DNA of 47,578 bases from NCBI GenBank assembly GCA_017881905.1, contig JADGQI010000063.1, forward strand, positions 1-47,578, given 5' to 3'. The position numbers and the translations under genes are program-made. The notes under the pieces were generated by a model that did not search any database, was not told the DNA's origin, and saw nothing but the letters and a program-made list of their open reading frames with translations. Origin of the DNA: Chloroflexota bacterium (GTDB lineage Bacteria > Chloroflexota > Limnocylindria > Limnocylindrales > CSP1-4). Each line of letters starts with the position of its first letter. The stretch's first letter is position 1. Shown one piece after another: positions 25,797 through 34,946 of this stretch.

Positions 25797-26116
25797 GTAT
25801 TTGGGCGGGATGCCGGGCGTCGGGCTCTAGGTCGACCTCCCGATCAGCCTGATCGAGGTGCAGTCGCCCGCCGCGGCTCGCACCGGTCTGATGACCTTGG
25901 TGCGTGGTGCGTTCAAACGAGCGATCAGCGACGCGTCGGGGGCCGGCCGGGTGTCGACCCCGAATTCGTCCCGCACCGATCCGACCGCCGACGGTCCCTG
26001 TTCGAGCGTGCCACGCACGGCGGCGGGTACTCCGACCGCCAGAGCCGCCTGTTGGAGCGTGCCACGCACCATCCAGGGTCCGAGATCACTGCATCGGCCG
26101 CTCTGAGCGCCGGCCG
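25797..26116. other. 320-bp intergenic control region between HTH gene and catabolic operon
   Basis: No convincing gene. It carries repeated words: GAGCGTGCCACGCAC at 26004-26018 and 26055-26069 (51 bp apart), and a partial inverted copy GTGCGTGGTGCGTTC at 25900-25914. A minus-strand frame of 81 codons (25827-26072) crosses it, but its composition looks accidental. It is the natural place for promoters of both flanking genes. Confidence 0.5.
26006..26067. promoter_or_regulatory. Candidate operator pair: GCGTGCCACGC twice, 51 bp apart
   Basis: GCGTGCCACGC (26006-26016 and 26057-26067) is an 11-bp palindrome with 5-bp arms and one central base. The 51-bp spacing is close to five helical turns. 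The copies sit 50 and 101 bp upstream of the operon start at 26117 and next to an XRE-type regulator gene, which suggests they are its binding sites (inference). Confidence 0.4.
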
Positions 26117-27814
26117 ATGACCGACCAACCGGTCGACCTGCTGATCGTCGGGGGCACGATCGTCGACGGGACTGGCGCGCCGGGGTTCCCCGGGACGGTC
26201 GCCGTGACCGGTGACACGATCCGCGTCCTGCGCGGGCCGGAAGCCGCTCCCGGCACCCGACCGACGTCGGTTGCAGGCACCGGGCCGGCCGCCGCTCCCG
26301 GCACCCCACCGACGTCGGCTGCCGGCGAACCCGGTGCACGTCCGCCCGCCTTGCGCACGATCGACGCGACCGGTCACGTCGTGGCGCCGGGGTTCATCGA
26401 CCTCCACAGCCACGGCGGGCTGGTGATCCTGGCCGAGCCGCGGCACGAGCCCAAGGTCCGCCAGGGCGTCACGACCGAGGTCATCGGCGTCGACGGCAAC
26501 GCCTACGCCCCGTTCCGGACCCAGCACGACCTCGACGACTTCCTGACCCTCAACGCAGGCCTCGACGGCCGCCCGGACCTCGCCTACGACTGGCGCACGG
26601 TCGCGGACTACCTCGCCCGGTACGACGGCAAGGTCGCGGTCAACATCGCCTACCTCGTCGGCAATTCGGCCCTGCGGATCGCGGCCGTCGGGTGGGACGA
26701 CGTCGAGCCGACGAGCGCCCAGATGGCCGACCAGCGCGCGCTCCTCCGCGAGGGGCTGGAGGACGGCGCCTTCGGCCTGTCGACGGGTCTCGACTACCCG
26801 CCCGGCGCCTACGCCACGACCCGCGAGTTGGCCGACCTGCTGGCCGAGGCCACCCGTCTCGGCGGCTTCTACCACACCCACGTCCGGTATCCGCTCGGCG
26901 ACGGGTTCCTCGACCCGTTCCGGGAAGCGATCGAGATCGGTCGGCGGGGCGGTGGACCCGTCCACATCACCCACTTCTACCATCGGGCCACCTTCCCGGG
27001 GTCCCCGGCGGACATGCTCGGACTCGTCGACGACGCCCGGGGCGAGGGCCTCGATGTGAGCTTCGACCTGTATCCGTACGAGTGGGCGAGCACCCGCCTG
27101 CTGATCATGCTTCCGCCGTGGATCCAGGCCGGCGGCGTGACCCGTCTCAGGGAACGGCTGGCGGATCGGGCGATCCGGGGGCGGATCCGGGAAGAGCTCG
27201 CCGCGCGCGGCCGCCTGTTCGCCGGGGTGGGAGCCTGGGCCGATCTTCGGCTCGGCCACTTCCGACGGCCGGACCATCTGCGCTGGGAGGGTCGCACGCT
27301 CGCCGACTACCTCGCCGAGACCGGTCAGGACCCGGTCGACGGGATCTGCGACCTCCTGCTTGCCGAGGATCTCGGCGTCAACCAGGTCTCACCGGGACCG
27401 CATCGCGCCGGGATCCCCCCGTTCCTCGTCCACGATCGGTCGATGATCGGGACCGACAGCGTGCTGATCGGGTCGATGCCGTCGCCACGGACCTACGGCT
27501 CGTTCCCGCGGATCCTGGGCGAGTTCGTCCGTGAGGAGCGGCTGCTGAGCCTCGAGGCGGCCGTCCGGAAGATGACCGGCGTTCCGGCAGCGCGGCTCGG
27601 GCTGACCGACCGCGGGCTCCTGCTCGACGGCCTCAAGGCCGACATCGTCGTGTTCGATCCGGCCGTCGTCCGGTCGCTCGCCACCTACGACGACCCTCGC
27701 CGCTATCCGGCCGGCATCCCCCACGTCATCGTCAACGGTCGGCTCGTCATCGACGGCGGCGAGCACACCGGCGCGCTGCCCGGTCGCGCGCTCCGACGTG
27801 GCCGATCGGTCTGA
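26117..27814 (+). CDS. N-acyl-D-amino-acid deacylase/D-aminoacylase-like amidohydrolase
   Basis: A 565-residue amidohydrolase-superfamily protein. The N-terminal LLIVGGTIVDGTGAPG is typical of the D-aminoacylase branch. Metal motifs include APGFIDLHSHGG near 93 and the later HVRYPLGDG and HITHFYH segments. The C-terminal LKADIVVFDP and VNGRLVIDGG close the small composite domain. Usual substrates are N-acyl amino acids or N-carbamoyl compounds. Being first in the xanthine dehydrogenase-urate oxidase operon, it may act on a ureide intermediate (inference). Residues 43-74 are an inserted tandem repeat of two 16-residue units within the N-terminal barrel. It ends 22 nt before the aldo/keto reductase start. 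Confidence 0.82.
   Translation: MTDQPVDLLIVGGTIVDGTGAPGFPGTVAVTGDTIRVLRGPEAAPGTRPTSVAGTGPAAAPGTPPTSAAGEPGARPPALRTIDATGHVVAPGFIDLHSHGGLVILAEPRHEPKVRQGVTTEVIGVDGNAYAPFRTQHDLDDFLTLNAGLDGRPDLAYDWRTVADYLARYDGKVAVNIAYLVGNSALRIAAVGWDDVEPTSAQMADQRALLREGLEDGAFGLSTGLDYPPGAYATTRELADLLAEATRLGGFYHTHVRYPLGDGFLDPFREAIEIGRRGGGPVHITHFYHRATFPGSPADMLGLVDDARGEGLDVSFDLYPYEWASTRLLIMLPPWIQAGGVTRLRERLADRAIRGRIREELAARGRLFAGVGAWADLRLGHFRRPDHLRWEGRTLADYLAETGQDPVDGICDLLLAEDLGVNQVSPGPHRAGIPPFLVHDRSMIGTDSVLIGSMPSPRTYGSFPRILGEFVREERLLSLEAAVRKMTGVPAARLGLTDRGLLLDGLKADIVVFDPAVVRSLATYDDPRRYPAGIPHVIVNGRLVIDGGEHTGALPGRALRRGRSV
26243..26338 (+). repeat. Two in-frame 48-bp tandem repeats inside the amidohydrolase
   Basis: Units at 26243-26290 and 26291-26338 encode AAPGTRPTSVAGTGPA and AAPGTPPTSAAGEPGA. 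The first 28 bp differ at one position; the rest has diverged. Each contains ACCGACGTCGG(T/C). The insert is Pro/Ala/Gly-rich and probably a flexible surface loop. Confidence 0.75.
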
Positions 27815-27836
27815 GTCCGGCGCGACCGAGGGTGCG

Positions 27837-28853
27837 ATGATCGTGGCCATGCGCCAGGGCCCTCGTCCGCCGCTCGCCTGTCCGTCGAGGCCCCTGGGCG
27901 GGCTCGACCGTCCGGTATCCCGGATCATCCTGGGGATGTCGGCCGCGACCGACGACCTGCCGCGGCTGTGGGACGCGTTCGTGGAGCTCGGCGGGAACGC
28001 GATCGATTCGGCGCACTCCTACCCGAACGAGGTCTCGCTCGGCCGATGGCTGGCTGGACGACCCGATCGCGACGAGCTGATCATCGTCGGCAAGGCCGGA
28101 CATCCCCATCGACAGGGCGGCCAGCCGCGGATCCGGCCGGCCGACATCGAGCAGGACCTCGTCGAGAGCCTCGACCGGCTGGGACGCGACCGGATCGACC
28201 TGTTCCTCCTCCATCGCGACGACGAGACGATCCCGGTCGGTGAGATCATGAGTGCGCTGGCTGACCATCGCGCCGCCGGTCGGATCCTCGCCACGGGCGC
28301 CTCGAACTGGACGACGGATCGACTCGCCGAGGCGGACGGCTGGGCCAAGGCGCACGGCCTCCCTCCGTTCGACGCATCGAGTCCGAACCTCTCCCTGGCG
28401 GTGCCGATCAGCGCACCGTGGCCGGGCTGCCTGACCGCCGGGGACCCGGTTTCGCTGGCCTGGTACGAGCGCGAGCAGCTGCCGGTCATCTCCTGGTCAC
28501 CGCTGGCTCGCGGCTACTTCGCCGACTCGGACGATGCCGGCGAGCGTGCGCGCCCGTCGGGTCCGGACCAGGAGCTCGAATTCCGGGCGGCGACCCAGGC
28601 GTTCGACACGCCCGACAATCGCTCCCGGCGCGAACGAGCCCGAGCGCTGGCGGCCCAGCTCGGCGTGTCGACCAACGAGATCGCCCTGGCCTGGGTCATG
28701 AACCAGCCGTTCCCGACGTGGGCGACCGTCGGGGCTGTATCCATCTCGCAGATCGCGCAGAGCATCGCGGCCTGCGGCCTGGCCCTCACCGTCGACCAGG
28801 TCCGCTGGCTCGCCGATGGCGGATCCCGGGCCGACCGGACGGACGGCCGATGA
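27837..28853 (+). CDS. Aldo/keto reductase
   Basis: A 338-residue NADPH-dependent TIM-barrel oxidoreductase. The tetrad is visible: Asp and Tyr in NAIDSAHSY, Lys in VGKAGHP and His in LFLLHRDD. ATGASNW and the C-terminal NEIALAWVMNQP are family features. Its role in a purine degradation operon is not obvious; carbonyl detoxification or reduction of an aldehyde intermediate is possible. GTG 27798 in the same frame would overlap the upstream gene; ATG 27837 or 27849 better matches family length. It overlaps the next start by 4 nt (ATGA). Confidence 0.88.
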   Translation: MIVAMRQGPRPPLACPSRPLGGLDRPVSRIILGMSAATDDLPRLWDAFVELGGNAIDSAHSYPNEVSLGRWLAGRPDRDELIIVGKAGHPHRQGGQPRIRPADIEQDLVESLDRLGRDRIDLFLLHRDDETIPVGEIMSALADHRAAGRILATGASNWTTDRLAEADGWAKAHGLPPFDASSPNLSLAVPISAPWPGCLTAGDPVSLAWYEREQLPVISWSPLARGYFADSDDAGERARPSGPDQELEFRAATQAFDTPDNRSRRERARALAAQLGVSTNEIALAWVMNQPFPTWATVGAVSISQIAQSIAACGLALTVDQVRWLADGGSRADRTDGR

Positions 28854-31120
28854 CGATCGCTGCCCGCCCCGGGCGCGCGGTGGGCGCGCCGCTCCGACGC
28901 GAAGGACCGGCCAAGCTGACCGGCACCGCCCTCTACACCGACGACCTCGTCTTCCCCGGGGGCTGGTACGGGACGACCATCCGCTCCACCGAGCCACGCG
29001 CTCGCCTGGTCGCGATCGACCTCGATCCGGCCTTCGACTGGTCGCGCGTGGCGGTCGTCACGGCCGACGATATCCCCGGCGACAACGTCGTGGCGAGCAT
29101 CGCCGCCGACCAGCCCATCCTCGTCCCGGTCGGCGGTGAGATCCGCCACCAGGCCGAGCCGGTCGCCCTCCTCGCTGCCGCCGATCGGGAGACCCTCCGT
29201 GAGGCGAGGCTGCGCGTCCGTCTTCGGACCGAGGCCCTGCCGCCCGTGTTCGACCCGCTCGCCTCGACCGTCGAGTTCGCTCGGTACGACCTCGCCAAGG
29301 GCGACGTGGATGCGGGCCTGGCCAGCGCGGATCTCGTCGTCCAAGGCACCTACCGGGTCGGCCACCAGGAGCAGCTGTACATCGAGAACAACGCGATGAT
29401 CGCGGTCCCGCGAGCGGGCGGCGGGGTGATCGTCCACGGCAGCCTGCAGTGCCCGTACTACGTCCACAAGGCGCTCAAGCGCGGACTGAGGATCGGGTCG
29501 GAGCAGGCCCAGGTGGTCCAGGCCGAGACCGGTGGCGGGTTCGGGGGCAAGGAGGAGTACCCGTCGATGATCGGACTCCACGCCGCCCTGCTCGCGCTCC
29601 GGACCCAGCGGCCGGTCCGGATGATCTACGACCGCCACGAGGATCTGGCGGCCACCACCAAGCGCCACCCGGCCATCGTTACCCACCGGACCGGCGTGAT
29701 GCGCGACGGCCGGGTCGTGGCCCAGGACATCGACCTGGTGCTGGACGGTGGGGCGTACACGACGCTCACCCCGGTCGTCCTGTCGCGGGCGACGATCCAC
29801 GCCGGCGGCCCGTACGACATCCCGAACGTCCGGATCCGCGGACGGGCGGTGATGACCAATACGCCGCCGAACGGCGCATTCCGGGGATTCGGCGCGCCTC
29901 AGTCCGAATTCGCGGCGGAGACCCAGCTCAACCGCGTCGCCGAGGCGATCGGGATGAGCCCGCTCGATGTCCGGCGGCGGAACGTCTACCGGCTGGGCGG
30001 GATCACGCCGACGCAGCAGGTCCTGCGCGGTGGGGTCGCCGGCGAGGAGGTGCTCGAGCGCGCCGCCGAGGCATCGGAGTTCGACCGGGTCCGGGTGCGG
30101 ACGGCCGAGTCCCGCGGTCGCCGATCGCCCCGGGACCGGACCGCCCGCGGGATCGGCCTCGCGCTCGCCTGGCACGGGGCGGGGTTCACCGGCTCGGGCG
30201 AGGCGAAGATGGGCTCGGTGGTCAGCGTCGAGCTGTCCGGCGACGGCGTCGTCCGGATCCTGACCGCCTCGACCGAGATGGGCCAGGGGACCAAGACGAT
30301 CTTCCCGCAGCTCGTCGCGGCCGAGCTCGGCCTGCCGATCGAGGCAGTCGAGATGGCGCCGCAGGACACCGCCCTGGTGCCCGATTCGGGACCGACCGTG
30401 GCGTCGCGAACGGCGATGGTCGTCGGCGGGATGACCATCCAGGCCGCCCGTCGATTGCGCGAGGCCGTCGAGGGACGGACCGGCCGCCCGTTCGCGACGA
30501 GCTACCGCGACGACGCCGCGGACCATGGGGCGACGCGGATCGACCAGGCCTTCGAGCCGTATCCCGGCGTCGGCTTCGACGACGCCACCTACACCGGCGA
30601 CGCGTACCCGGCGTTCGGCTGGGCCGCCGCGGTCGCCGAGGTCGAGGTCGATCTCGACACCTTCGAGGTCGCGGTCCGGTCGATCGTGGCGGTCGATGAC
30701 GTCGGTCGCGTCATCCACCCGGTCCTGTGCGAGGGACAGGTCGAGGGCGGCACCCTCCAGGCCGTCGGCTACGCGACGATCGAGGAGATCAAGCTGCTCG
30801 ATGGGCGCTACCTGAACGACCGGCTCCAGACCTACCTCATCCCGACCGCGCTCGACGCACCGCGCATCGAGACGATCCTCGTGGAGTCGCCGTTCGCCGG
30901 CGTCCCCCATGGCGCCAAGGGGGTCGGCGAGCTGCCGATGGACGTCGGCGCGCCCGCCGTCGTGGCCGCGATCCACGATGCGACCGGCGCCTGGATCCAC
31001 GACCTGCCGGCGACCCCCGAGCGGATCATGGCCGCGCTCGTCGGGATCGACCCACCCGGCCCGCCCGGGATCTCGACCGTGTCGCCGCGACGCGCCGCCG
31101 ACGGGGACACCGAGCGATGA
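28850..31120 (+). CDS. Xanthine dehydrogenase, molybdenum-binding subunit
   Basis: A 756-residue large subunit of a molybdenum hydroxylase, oxidising hypoxanthine/xanthine to urate. It has the N-terminal aldehyde-oxidase a/b hammerhead (YTDDLVFPGGWYG), TGGGFGGKEEYPS near 228, NGAFRGFGAPQ near 344, STEMGQGTKT near 480 and the catalytic Glu in GAKGVGELP near 691. FRGFGAPQ favours xanthine dehydrogenase over CO dehydrogenase, whose large subunit has AYRCSFR or AYRGAGR there. The order Mo-FeS-FAD is compact, with ATGA overlaps on both sides. No XdhC-type maturation gene is present in the window. Confidence 0.92.
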   Translation: MTIAARPGRAVGAPLRREGPAKLTGTALYTDDLVFPGGWYGTTIRSTEPRARLVAIDLDPAFDWSRVAVVTADDIPGDNVVASIAADQPILVPVGGEIRHQAEPVALLAAADRETLREARLRVRLRTEALPPVFDPLASTVEFARYDLAKGDVDAGLASADLVVQGTYRVGHQEQLYIENNAMIAVPRAGGGVIVHGSLQCPYYVHKALKRGLRIGSEQAQVVQAETGGGFGGKEEYPSMIGLHAALLALRTQRPVRMIYDRHEDLAATTKRHPAIVTHRTGVMRDGRVVAQDIDLVLDGGAYTTLTPVVLSRATIHAGGPYDIPNVRIRGRAVMTNTPPNGAFRGFGAPQSEFAAETQLNRVAEAIGMSPLDVRRRNVYRLGGITPTQQVLRGGVAGEEVLERAAEASEFDRVRVRTAESRGRRSPRDRTARGIGLALAWHGAGFTGSGEAKMGSVVSVELSGDGVVRILTASTEMGQGTKTIFPQLVAAELGLPIEAVEMAPQDTALVPDSGPTVASRTAMVVGGMTIQAARRLREAVEGRTGRPFATSYRDDAADHGATRIDQAFEPYPGVGFDDATYTGDAYPAFGWAAAVAEVEVDLDTFEVAVRSIVAVDDVGRVIHPVLCEGQVEGGTLQAVGYATIEEIKLLDGRYLNDRLQTYLIPTALDAPRIETILVESPFAGVPHGAKGVGELPMDVGAPAVVAAIHDATGAWIHDLPATPERIMAALVGIDPPGPPGISTVSPRRAADGDTER

Positions 31121-31593
31121 GCTACCACCTGACCGTCAACGGGACCGCGACCGAGGTCGCCGTCCCCGGGATGCGCCGCCTGCTCGACGTCCTGCGCGAG
31201 GATCTCGGCCTGACCGGATCCAAGGAGGGTTGCGGGGAGGGTGAATGCGGCGCATGCACGGTCCTGATCGACGGTGCCGTGGCCGTGAGCTGCCTGGTAC
31301 CCGTCTGCCAGGTCGACGCGGCCGTGATCACGACGGTCGAGGGACTCGCCACGCCGACGACCGGCCTGAGCAGTCTCCAGCAGGCGTTCCTCGAGACAGG
31401 GGGTGCGCAGTGCGGGATCTGCACGCCGGGGATGCTCCTGTCCGGCCAGGCCTTCCTCGACTCGGGGGCCGAGCCCACCGACGACGCGATCCGCGAGGCG
31501 ATCGCCGGGAACTTGTGCCGGTGCACGGGCTACACCAAGATCGTCGAGGCGGTCGCCCTGGCAGCGGGCCGCCGCGACGAGACCGGAGCCTGA
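31117..31593 (+). CDS. Xanthine dehydrogenase, 2Fe-2S subunit
   Basis: A 158-residue small subunit that carries electrons from the molybdenum site to FAD. The plant-ferredoxin cluster is bound by Cys39, 44, 47 and 59 (EGCGEGECGACTV), and the second cluster by Cys99, 102, 134 and 136 (AQCGICTPG and NLCRCTGY). Length is typical. Its ATG overlaps the large-subunit stop, and the FAD subunit starts 3 nt after its own stop, so all three are made together. Confidence 0.95.
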   Translation: MSYHLTVNGTATEVAVPGMRRLLDVLREDLGLTGSKEGCGEGECGACTVLIDGAVAVSCLVPVCQVDAAVITTVEGLATPTTGLSSLQQAFLETGGAQCGICTPGMLLSGQAFLDSGAEPTDDAIREAIAGNLCRCTGYTKIVEAVALAAGRRDETGA

Positions 31594-31596
31594 CGG

Positions 31597-32454
31597 ATGG
31601 CGATCGAGCCGGCCGTCGTGTCCCCGGCCACCCTCGCCGAGGCGTACGCGATCGCGGCTCGCGGGGCGCACCGACCGGTCGCCGGCGGCACGGACCTGCT
31701 GGTCCAGATCACCGGCGGGATCGGTCCGCCGCCCGACCGGGTCCTCGACCTGTGGCGACTCGACGAGCTGCGCGGGATCTCGGTCCGCGACGGTGCGCTC
31801 GAGCTCGGGGCGCTGACCACGTTCTCGGAGATCCGCGCATCCGTCGCCTGTCGCGAGGACGCGCCCGCGCTCGTGGAGGCCGCGGCCACGATCGGCGCGG
31901 CGCAGATCCAGAACCGCGGCACGCTCGGTGGAAACGTCATGAACGCCTCGCCGGCCGGCGACACGCTCCCGGTCCTGCTCGCGCTCGATGCCGAGCTGGT
32001 CGTGGGGGGCGAGACCGGCGAGCGCACCATCCCCGCGGCCGCGTTCTGGCCCGCCTACCGCCGGACGGCCATCCGACCCGACGAGCTCCTCGTCCGGATC
32101 CGGTTGCCGCTGGTGGCCGACCGCCGCCAGCGCTTCCGCAAGGTCGGGACGCGCCGCGCCCAGGCGATCTCCAAGGTCGTCATCGCGCTAGCCTGGCGAG
32201 GCGATCCCGGGTCGGGGACCTGGCGCGAGGTCCGCGTCGCGTTGGGTTCGGTGGCGGCAACCCCGATCCGCGCGGCCGCCGCCGAGGCCGCCCTCGAGGG
32301 CGAACGACCGACCGAGTCGACCGCGGAGCGCGCCGTCGCCGCGCTCGTCGGCGAGCTCCGACCGATCGACGACGTCCGGTCGACGGCGGCGTACCGTCGC
32401 GAGGTCGCCGGCCGGGTCCTCCGCCGGCTCGTCCGCGACGAAGGTCGGTGGTAG
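31597..32454 (+). CDS. Xanthine dehydrogenase, FAD-binding subunit
   Basis: A 285-residue flavoprotein passing electrons to NAD. FAD motifs AGGTDLLVQ near 31 and QIQNRGTLGGNVMNASPAGD near 105 are both intact, and the C-terminal CO-dehydrogenase-flavoprotein domain follows (RFRKVGTRRAQAISKVV onward). The start ATG 31597 is 3 nt after the Fe-S gene. The stop is TAG. Urate oxidase starts 22 nt downstream with its own Shine-Dalgarno GAAGGGAG. Confidence 0.93.
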   Translation: MAIEPAVVSPATLAEAYAIAARGAHRPVAGGTDLLVQITGGIGPPPDRVLDLWRLDELRGISVRDGALELGALTTFSEIRASVACREDAPALVEAAATIGAAQIQNRGTLGGNVMNASPAGDTLPVLLALDAELVVGGETGERTIPAAAFWPAYRRTAIRPDELLVRIRLPLVADRRQRFRKVGTRRAQAISKVVIALAWRGDPGSGTWREVRVALGSVAATPIRAAAAEAALEGERPTESTAERAVAALVGELRPIDDVRSTAAYRREVAGRVLRRLVRDEGRW

Positions 32455-32476
32455 CGGCCGTGCCGAAGGGAGTGAC

Positions 32477-33328
32477 GTGATCGAGCTCGGACCCAATCGC
32501 TACGGCAAGGCCGCGATCCGCCTGGTCAAGATCGTCCGCGAGCCGGACCGGAACCGGATCCGGGACCTGACCGTGGCGATCGCGCTCGAGGGTGATTTCG
32601 CGGCGGCCCACACCGAGGGCGACAACGCCAACCTCGTCGCCACGGACACGATGAAGAACACCGTGTACGCCTTCGCCCAGGAGCATCTCAGCGGACCGGT
32701 CGAGGCCTACGCGACCGTGCTCGCCCGACATTTCGCGGCGATGCCGCAGGTCGCGCGGGCGACCGTCTCGATCCGGGAGCACCGCTGGGCGCCGATCCCG
32801 ACCGACGCCGGGCCGTCGCCCGACGCGTTCCTGCGGACGGGCGACTTCACCCGGACCACATCCGTGACCGCGACCGACGACGGCGGCCTGGAGGTCGATG
32901 CCGGCGTCGAGGACCTCACCGTGATGAAGACGGCACGTTCGGCCTTCCGCGGGTTCCCGCGCGACGCCCTGACGACCCTGCCCGAGACCGACGATCGGAT
33001 CATGGCCACGAAGGTCACCGCGACCTGGCACTACGGTCCCACCGATCTGGACTGGGACGCGGTCCACGACGGGATCCTCGGGACCATGCTCGACGTCCTG
33101 GCGGAGCACGCCAGCCTGTCCGTCCAGCACTCGATCTGGATCGTCGGCCGGGCGATGCTCGAGCGCCACGCCGCCCTTGCCGAGGTCAGGATGGTCCTGC
33201 CGAACCTCCACCACTGGCTGGTGGACCTGAGCCCGTTCGGGATGGACAACCCCGGCACGATCTTCACCGCGACGACCGAGCCGCACGGTCTGATCGAGGC
33301 GACCGTCCGCCGATCGGCCGACCGATGA
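32477..33328 (+). CDS. Urate oxidase (uricase), cofactor-independent
   Basis: A 283-residue T-fold enzyme that oxidises urate to 5-hydroxyisourate with O2. The catalytic Lys11 is in [12 protein letters not shown], the Thr/Lys partner in [14 protein letters not shown] (about 54-67), and the His in [11 protein letters not shown]. The middle has the [15 protein letters not shown] segment of uricases. It starts with GTG. The stop overlaps the malate synthase ATG (ATGA). Its product is used by the HIU hydrolase encoded at 36777. An oxygen-dependent uricase implies an aerobic lifestyle. Confidence 0.93.
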   Translation: MIELGPNRYGKAAIRLVKIVREPDRNRIRDLTVAIALEGDFAAAHTEGDNANLVATDTMKNTVYAFAQEHLSGPVEAYATVLARHFAAMPQVARATVSIREHRWAPIPTDAGPSPDAFLRTGDFTRTTSVTATDDGGLEVDAGVEDLTVMKTARSAFRGFPRDALTTLPETDDRIMATKVTATWHYGPTDLDWDAVHDGILGTMLDVLAEHASLSVQHSIWIVGRAMLERHAALAEVRMVLPNLHHWLVDLSPFGMDNPGTIFTATTEPHGLIEATVRRSADR

Positions 33329-34905
33329 CGGCAGACCTTCCCGCCGGCGTCGAGGTCGTGGGCCCGCCCGTACCCGGCGCGGACGACGTCCTGACCGCAT
33401 CCGCCCTGGCGATCGTCGCCGACCTCCAGCGGCGGTTCGCGCCCGCCCGCGAAGAGCTCCTCGCGGCGCGGGCCGCGCGCGATGAGGCGCTCGCCGAGGG
33501 CCTGCGTCCCGCGTTCCTGCCCGAGACCGCCGAGGTGCGAGCCGCCGACTGGTGGGTCGCACCGGCTCCACCGAACCTCGACGACCGGCGGGTCGAGATC
33601 ACCGGACCGGCCGAGCCGAAGATGATGATCAATGCCCTGAACTCGGGGGCTCGCGTCTTCATGGCCGATCTCGAGGACGCCCTCAGCCCGACCTGGGCGA
33701 ACGTGGTCGGCGGCCAGGGCGCGCTGCGCGCCGCGGTCCGCGGCACGCTCGAGCTGCGGACGCCCGACAAGCAGTACCGGCTCGCCGAGCGCACGGCGAC
33801 GCTCGTCGTCCGACCGCGCGGCTGGCACCTGGTCGAGCGCCACGTCCTCGTCGACGGCGCACCCGTGTCCGCGAGCCTGTTCGACGTCGGGATGTTCCTC
33901 GCCCATAACGGCGTCGAGGCGGTCCGGCGCGGCTCGGGACCGTACCTGTACCTGGCCAAGCTGGAGGGCCATCGCGAGGCACGGCTCTGGAACGACGTGT
34001 TCGTCGCCGGTCAGGCGGTCGTCGGGATCCCGCTGGGCTCGATCCGGGCGACGGTCCTGATCGAGACGATCCTCGCGGCATTCGAGATGGACGAGATCCT
34101 GTACGAGCTGCGCGACCACGCCGCCGGGCTGAATGCAGGTCGCTGGGATTACATCTTCAGCATCATCAAGAAGTTCCGGGATCGTCCGGACTTCGTCCTG
34201 CCCGACCGCGGTCAGGTGACGATGGCGGTCCCGTTCATGCGGGCGTACACCCAGCTGCTCGTCCGGACCTGCCACCGGCGCGGCGCCCACGCGATCGGTG
34301 GGATGTCGGCGTTCATCCCGAACCGACGCGAGCCGGAGGTCACCGCGAACGCGCTCGTGCGCGTCCGCGAGGACAAGGTGCGCGAGGCGGGGGACGGCTT
34401 CGATGGCACCTGGGTGGCCCATCCTGACCTCGTCCCGGTCGCAGCCGAGGTGTTCGACGGCGTGCTCGGCGACCGACCCAACCAGAAGGAGCGGCTGCGC
34501 GAGGACGTCCGGGTCACGCCGGCCGAGCTCCTGGACGTGGCCATCCCCGGCGGAGCGGTCACCGAGGCCGGCATCCGCCAGGACGTCAGCGTCGGGCTGC
34601 GGTACCTCGATGCCTGGCTCCGCGGCAACGGCGCCGCTGCCATCGACGACCTGATGGAGGACGCCGCGACCGCCGAGATCAGCCGCTCCCAGCTGTGGCA
34701 GTGGCGGCGGCACCGGACGACGCTCACCGATGGCCGGTCGATGTCGAGCGAGCTGTACGCGGCGATCCGCGACGAGGAGCTCGCTCGTCACGGCGGGCGC
34801 ACGTCGGGCCGTCTCGGGGACGCCGCCGACCTGCTCGACCGCCTGGTCCTCGACGACTCGTTTGCGGAGTTCCTGACCCTGGACGCCTACCGATTGCTCG
34901 GCTGA
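33325..34905 (+). CDS. aceB: Malate synthase A
   Basis: A 526-residue enzyme that condenses glyoxylate with acetyl-CoA to malate. Key segments are [10 protein letters not shown] (substrate Arg), [48 protein letters not shown], and the late HPDLVPVA and [18 protein letters not shown]. Length matches the A type. No isocitrate lyase is in the window; coupling by ATGA to uricase suggests it disposes of glyoxylate from allantoin breakdown rather than serving only the glyoxylate bypass (inference). It converges on the hydantoinase-like gene, 41 bp between stops. Confidence 0.92.
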   Translation: MTADLPAGVEVVGPPVPGADDVLTASALAIVADLQRRFAPAREELLAARAARDEALAEGLRPAFLPETAEVRAADWWVAPAPPNLDDRRVEITGPAEPKMMINALNSGARVFMADLEDALSPTWANVVGGQGALRAAVRGTLELRTPDKQYRLAERTATLVVRPRGWHLVERHVLVDGAPVSASLFDVGMFLAHNGVEAVRRGSGPYLYLAKLEGHREARLWNDVFVAGQAVVGIPLGSIRATVLIETILAAFEMDEILYELRDHAAGLNAGRWDYIFSIIKKFRDRPDFVLPDRGQVTMAVPFMRAYTQLLVRTCHRRGAHAIGGMSAFIPNRREPEVTANALVRVREDKVREAGDGFDGTWVAHPDLVPVAAEVFDGVLGDRPNQKERLREDVRVTPAELLDVAIPGGAVTEAGIRQDVSVGLRYLDAWLRGNGAAAIDDLMEDAATAEISRSQLWQWRRHRTTLTDGRSMSSELYAAIRDEELARHGGRTSGRLGDAADLLDRLVLDDSFAEFLTLDAYRLLG

Positions 34906-34946
34906 CGGGCGCGCCGGTCCAGCGAGTGGGTCGAGGCCGGCTGCGA

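Noticed and set aside
25827..26072. 81-codon minus-strand gene containing a 17-codon repeat
   Set aside because: No homology, no ribosome binding site, and the repeat is better explained as DNA-level operator copies.
28514..31000. Very long minus-strand open frame (828 codons) opposite xanthine dehydrogenase
   Set aside because: High GC with third-position G/C makes long antisense frames; the plus strand encodes a complete, motif-rich molybdenum subunit and the antisense product is charged and featureless.
28850..32454. Aerobic CO dehydrogenase (CoxLSM) for the molybdenum hydroxylase
   Set aside because: The large subunit has FRGFGAPQ rather than AYRCSFR or AYRGAGR, and the gene context is urate degradation.
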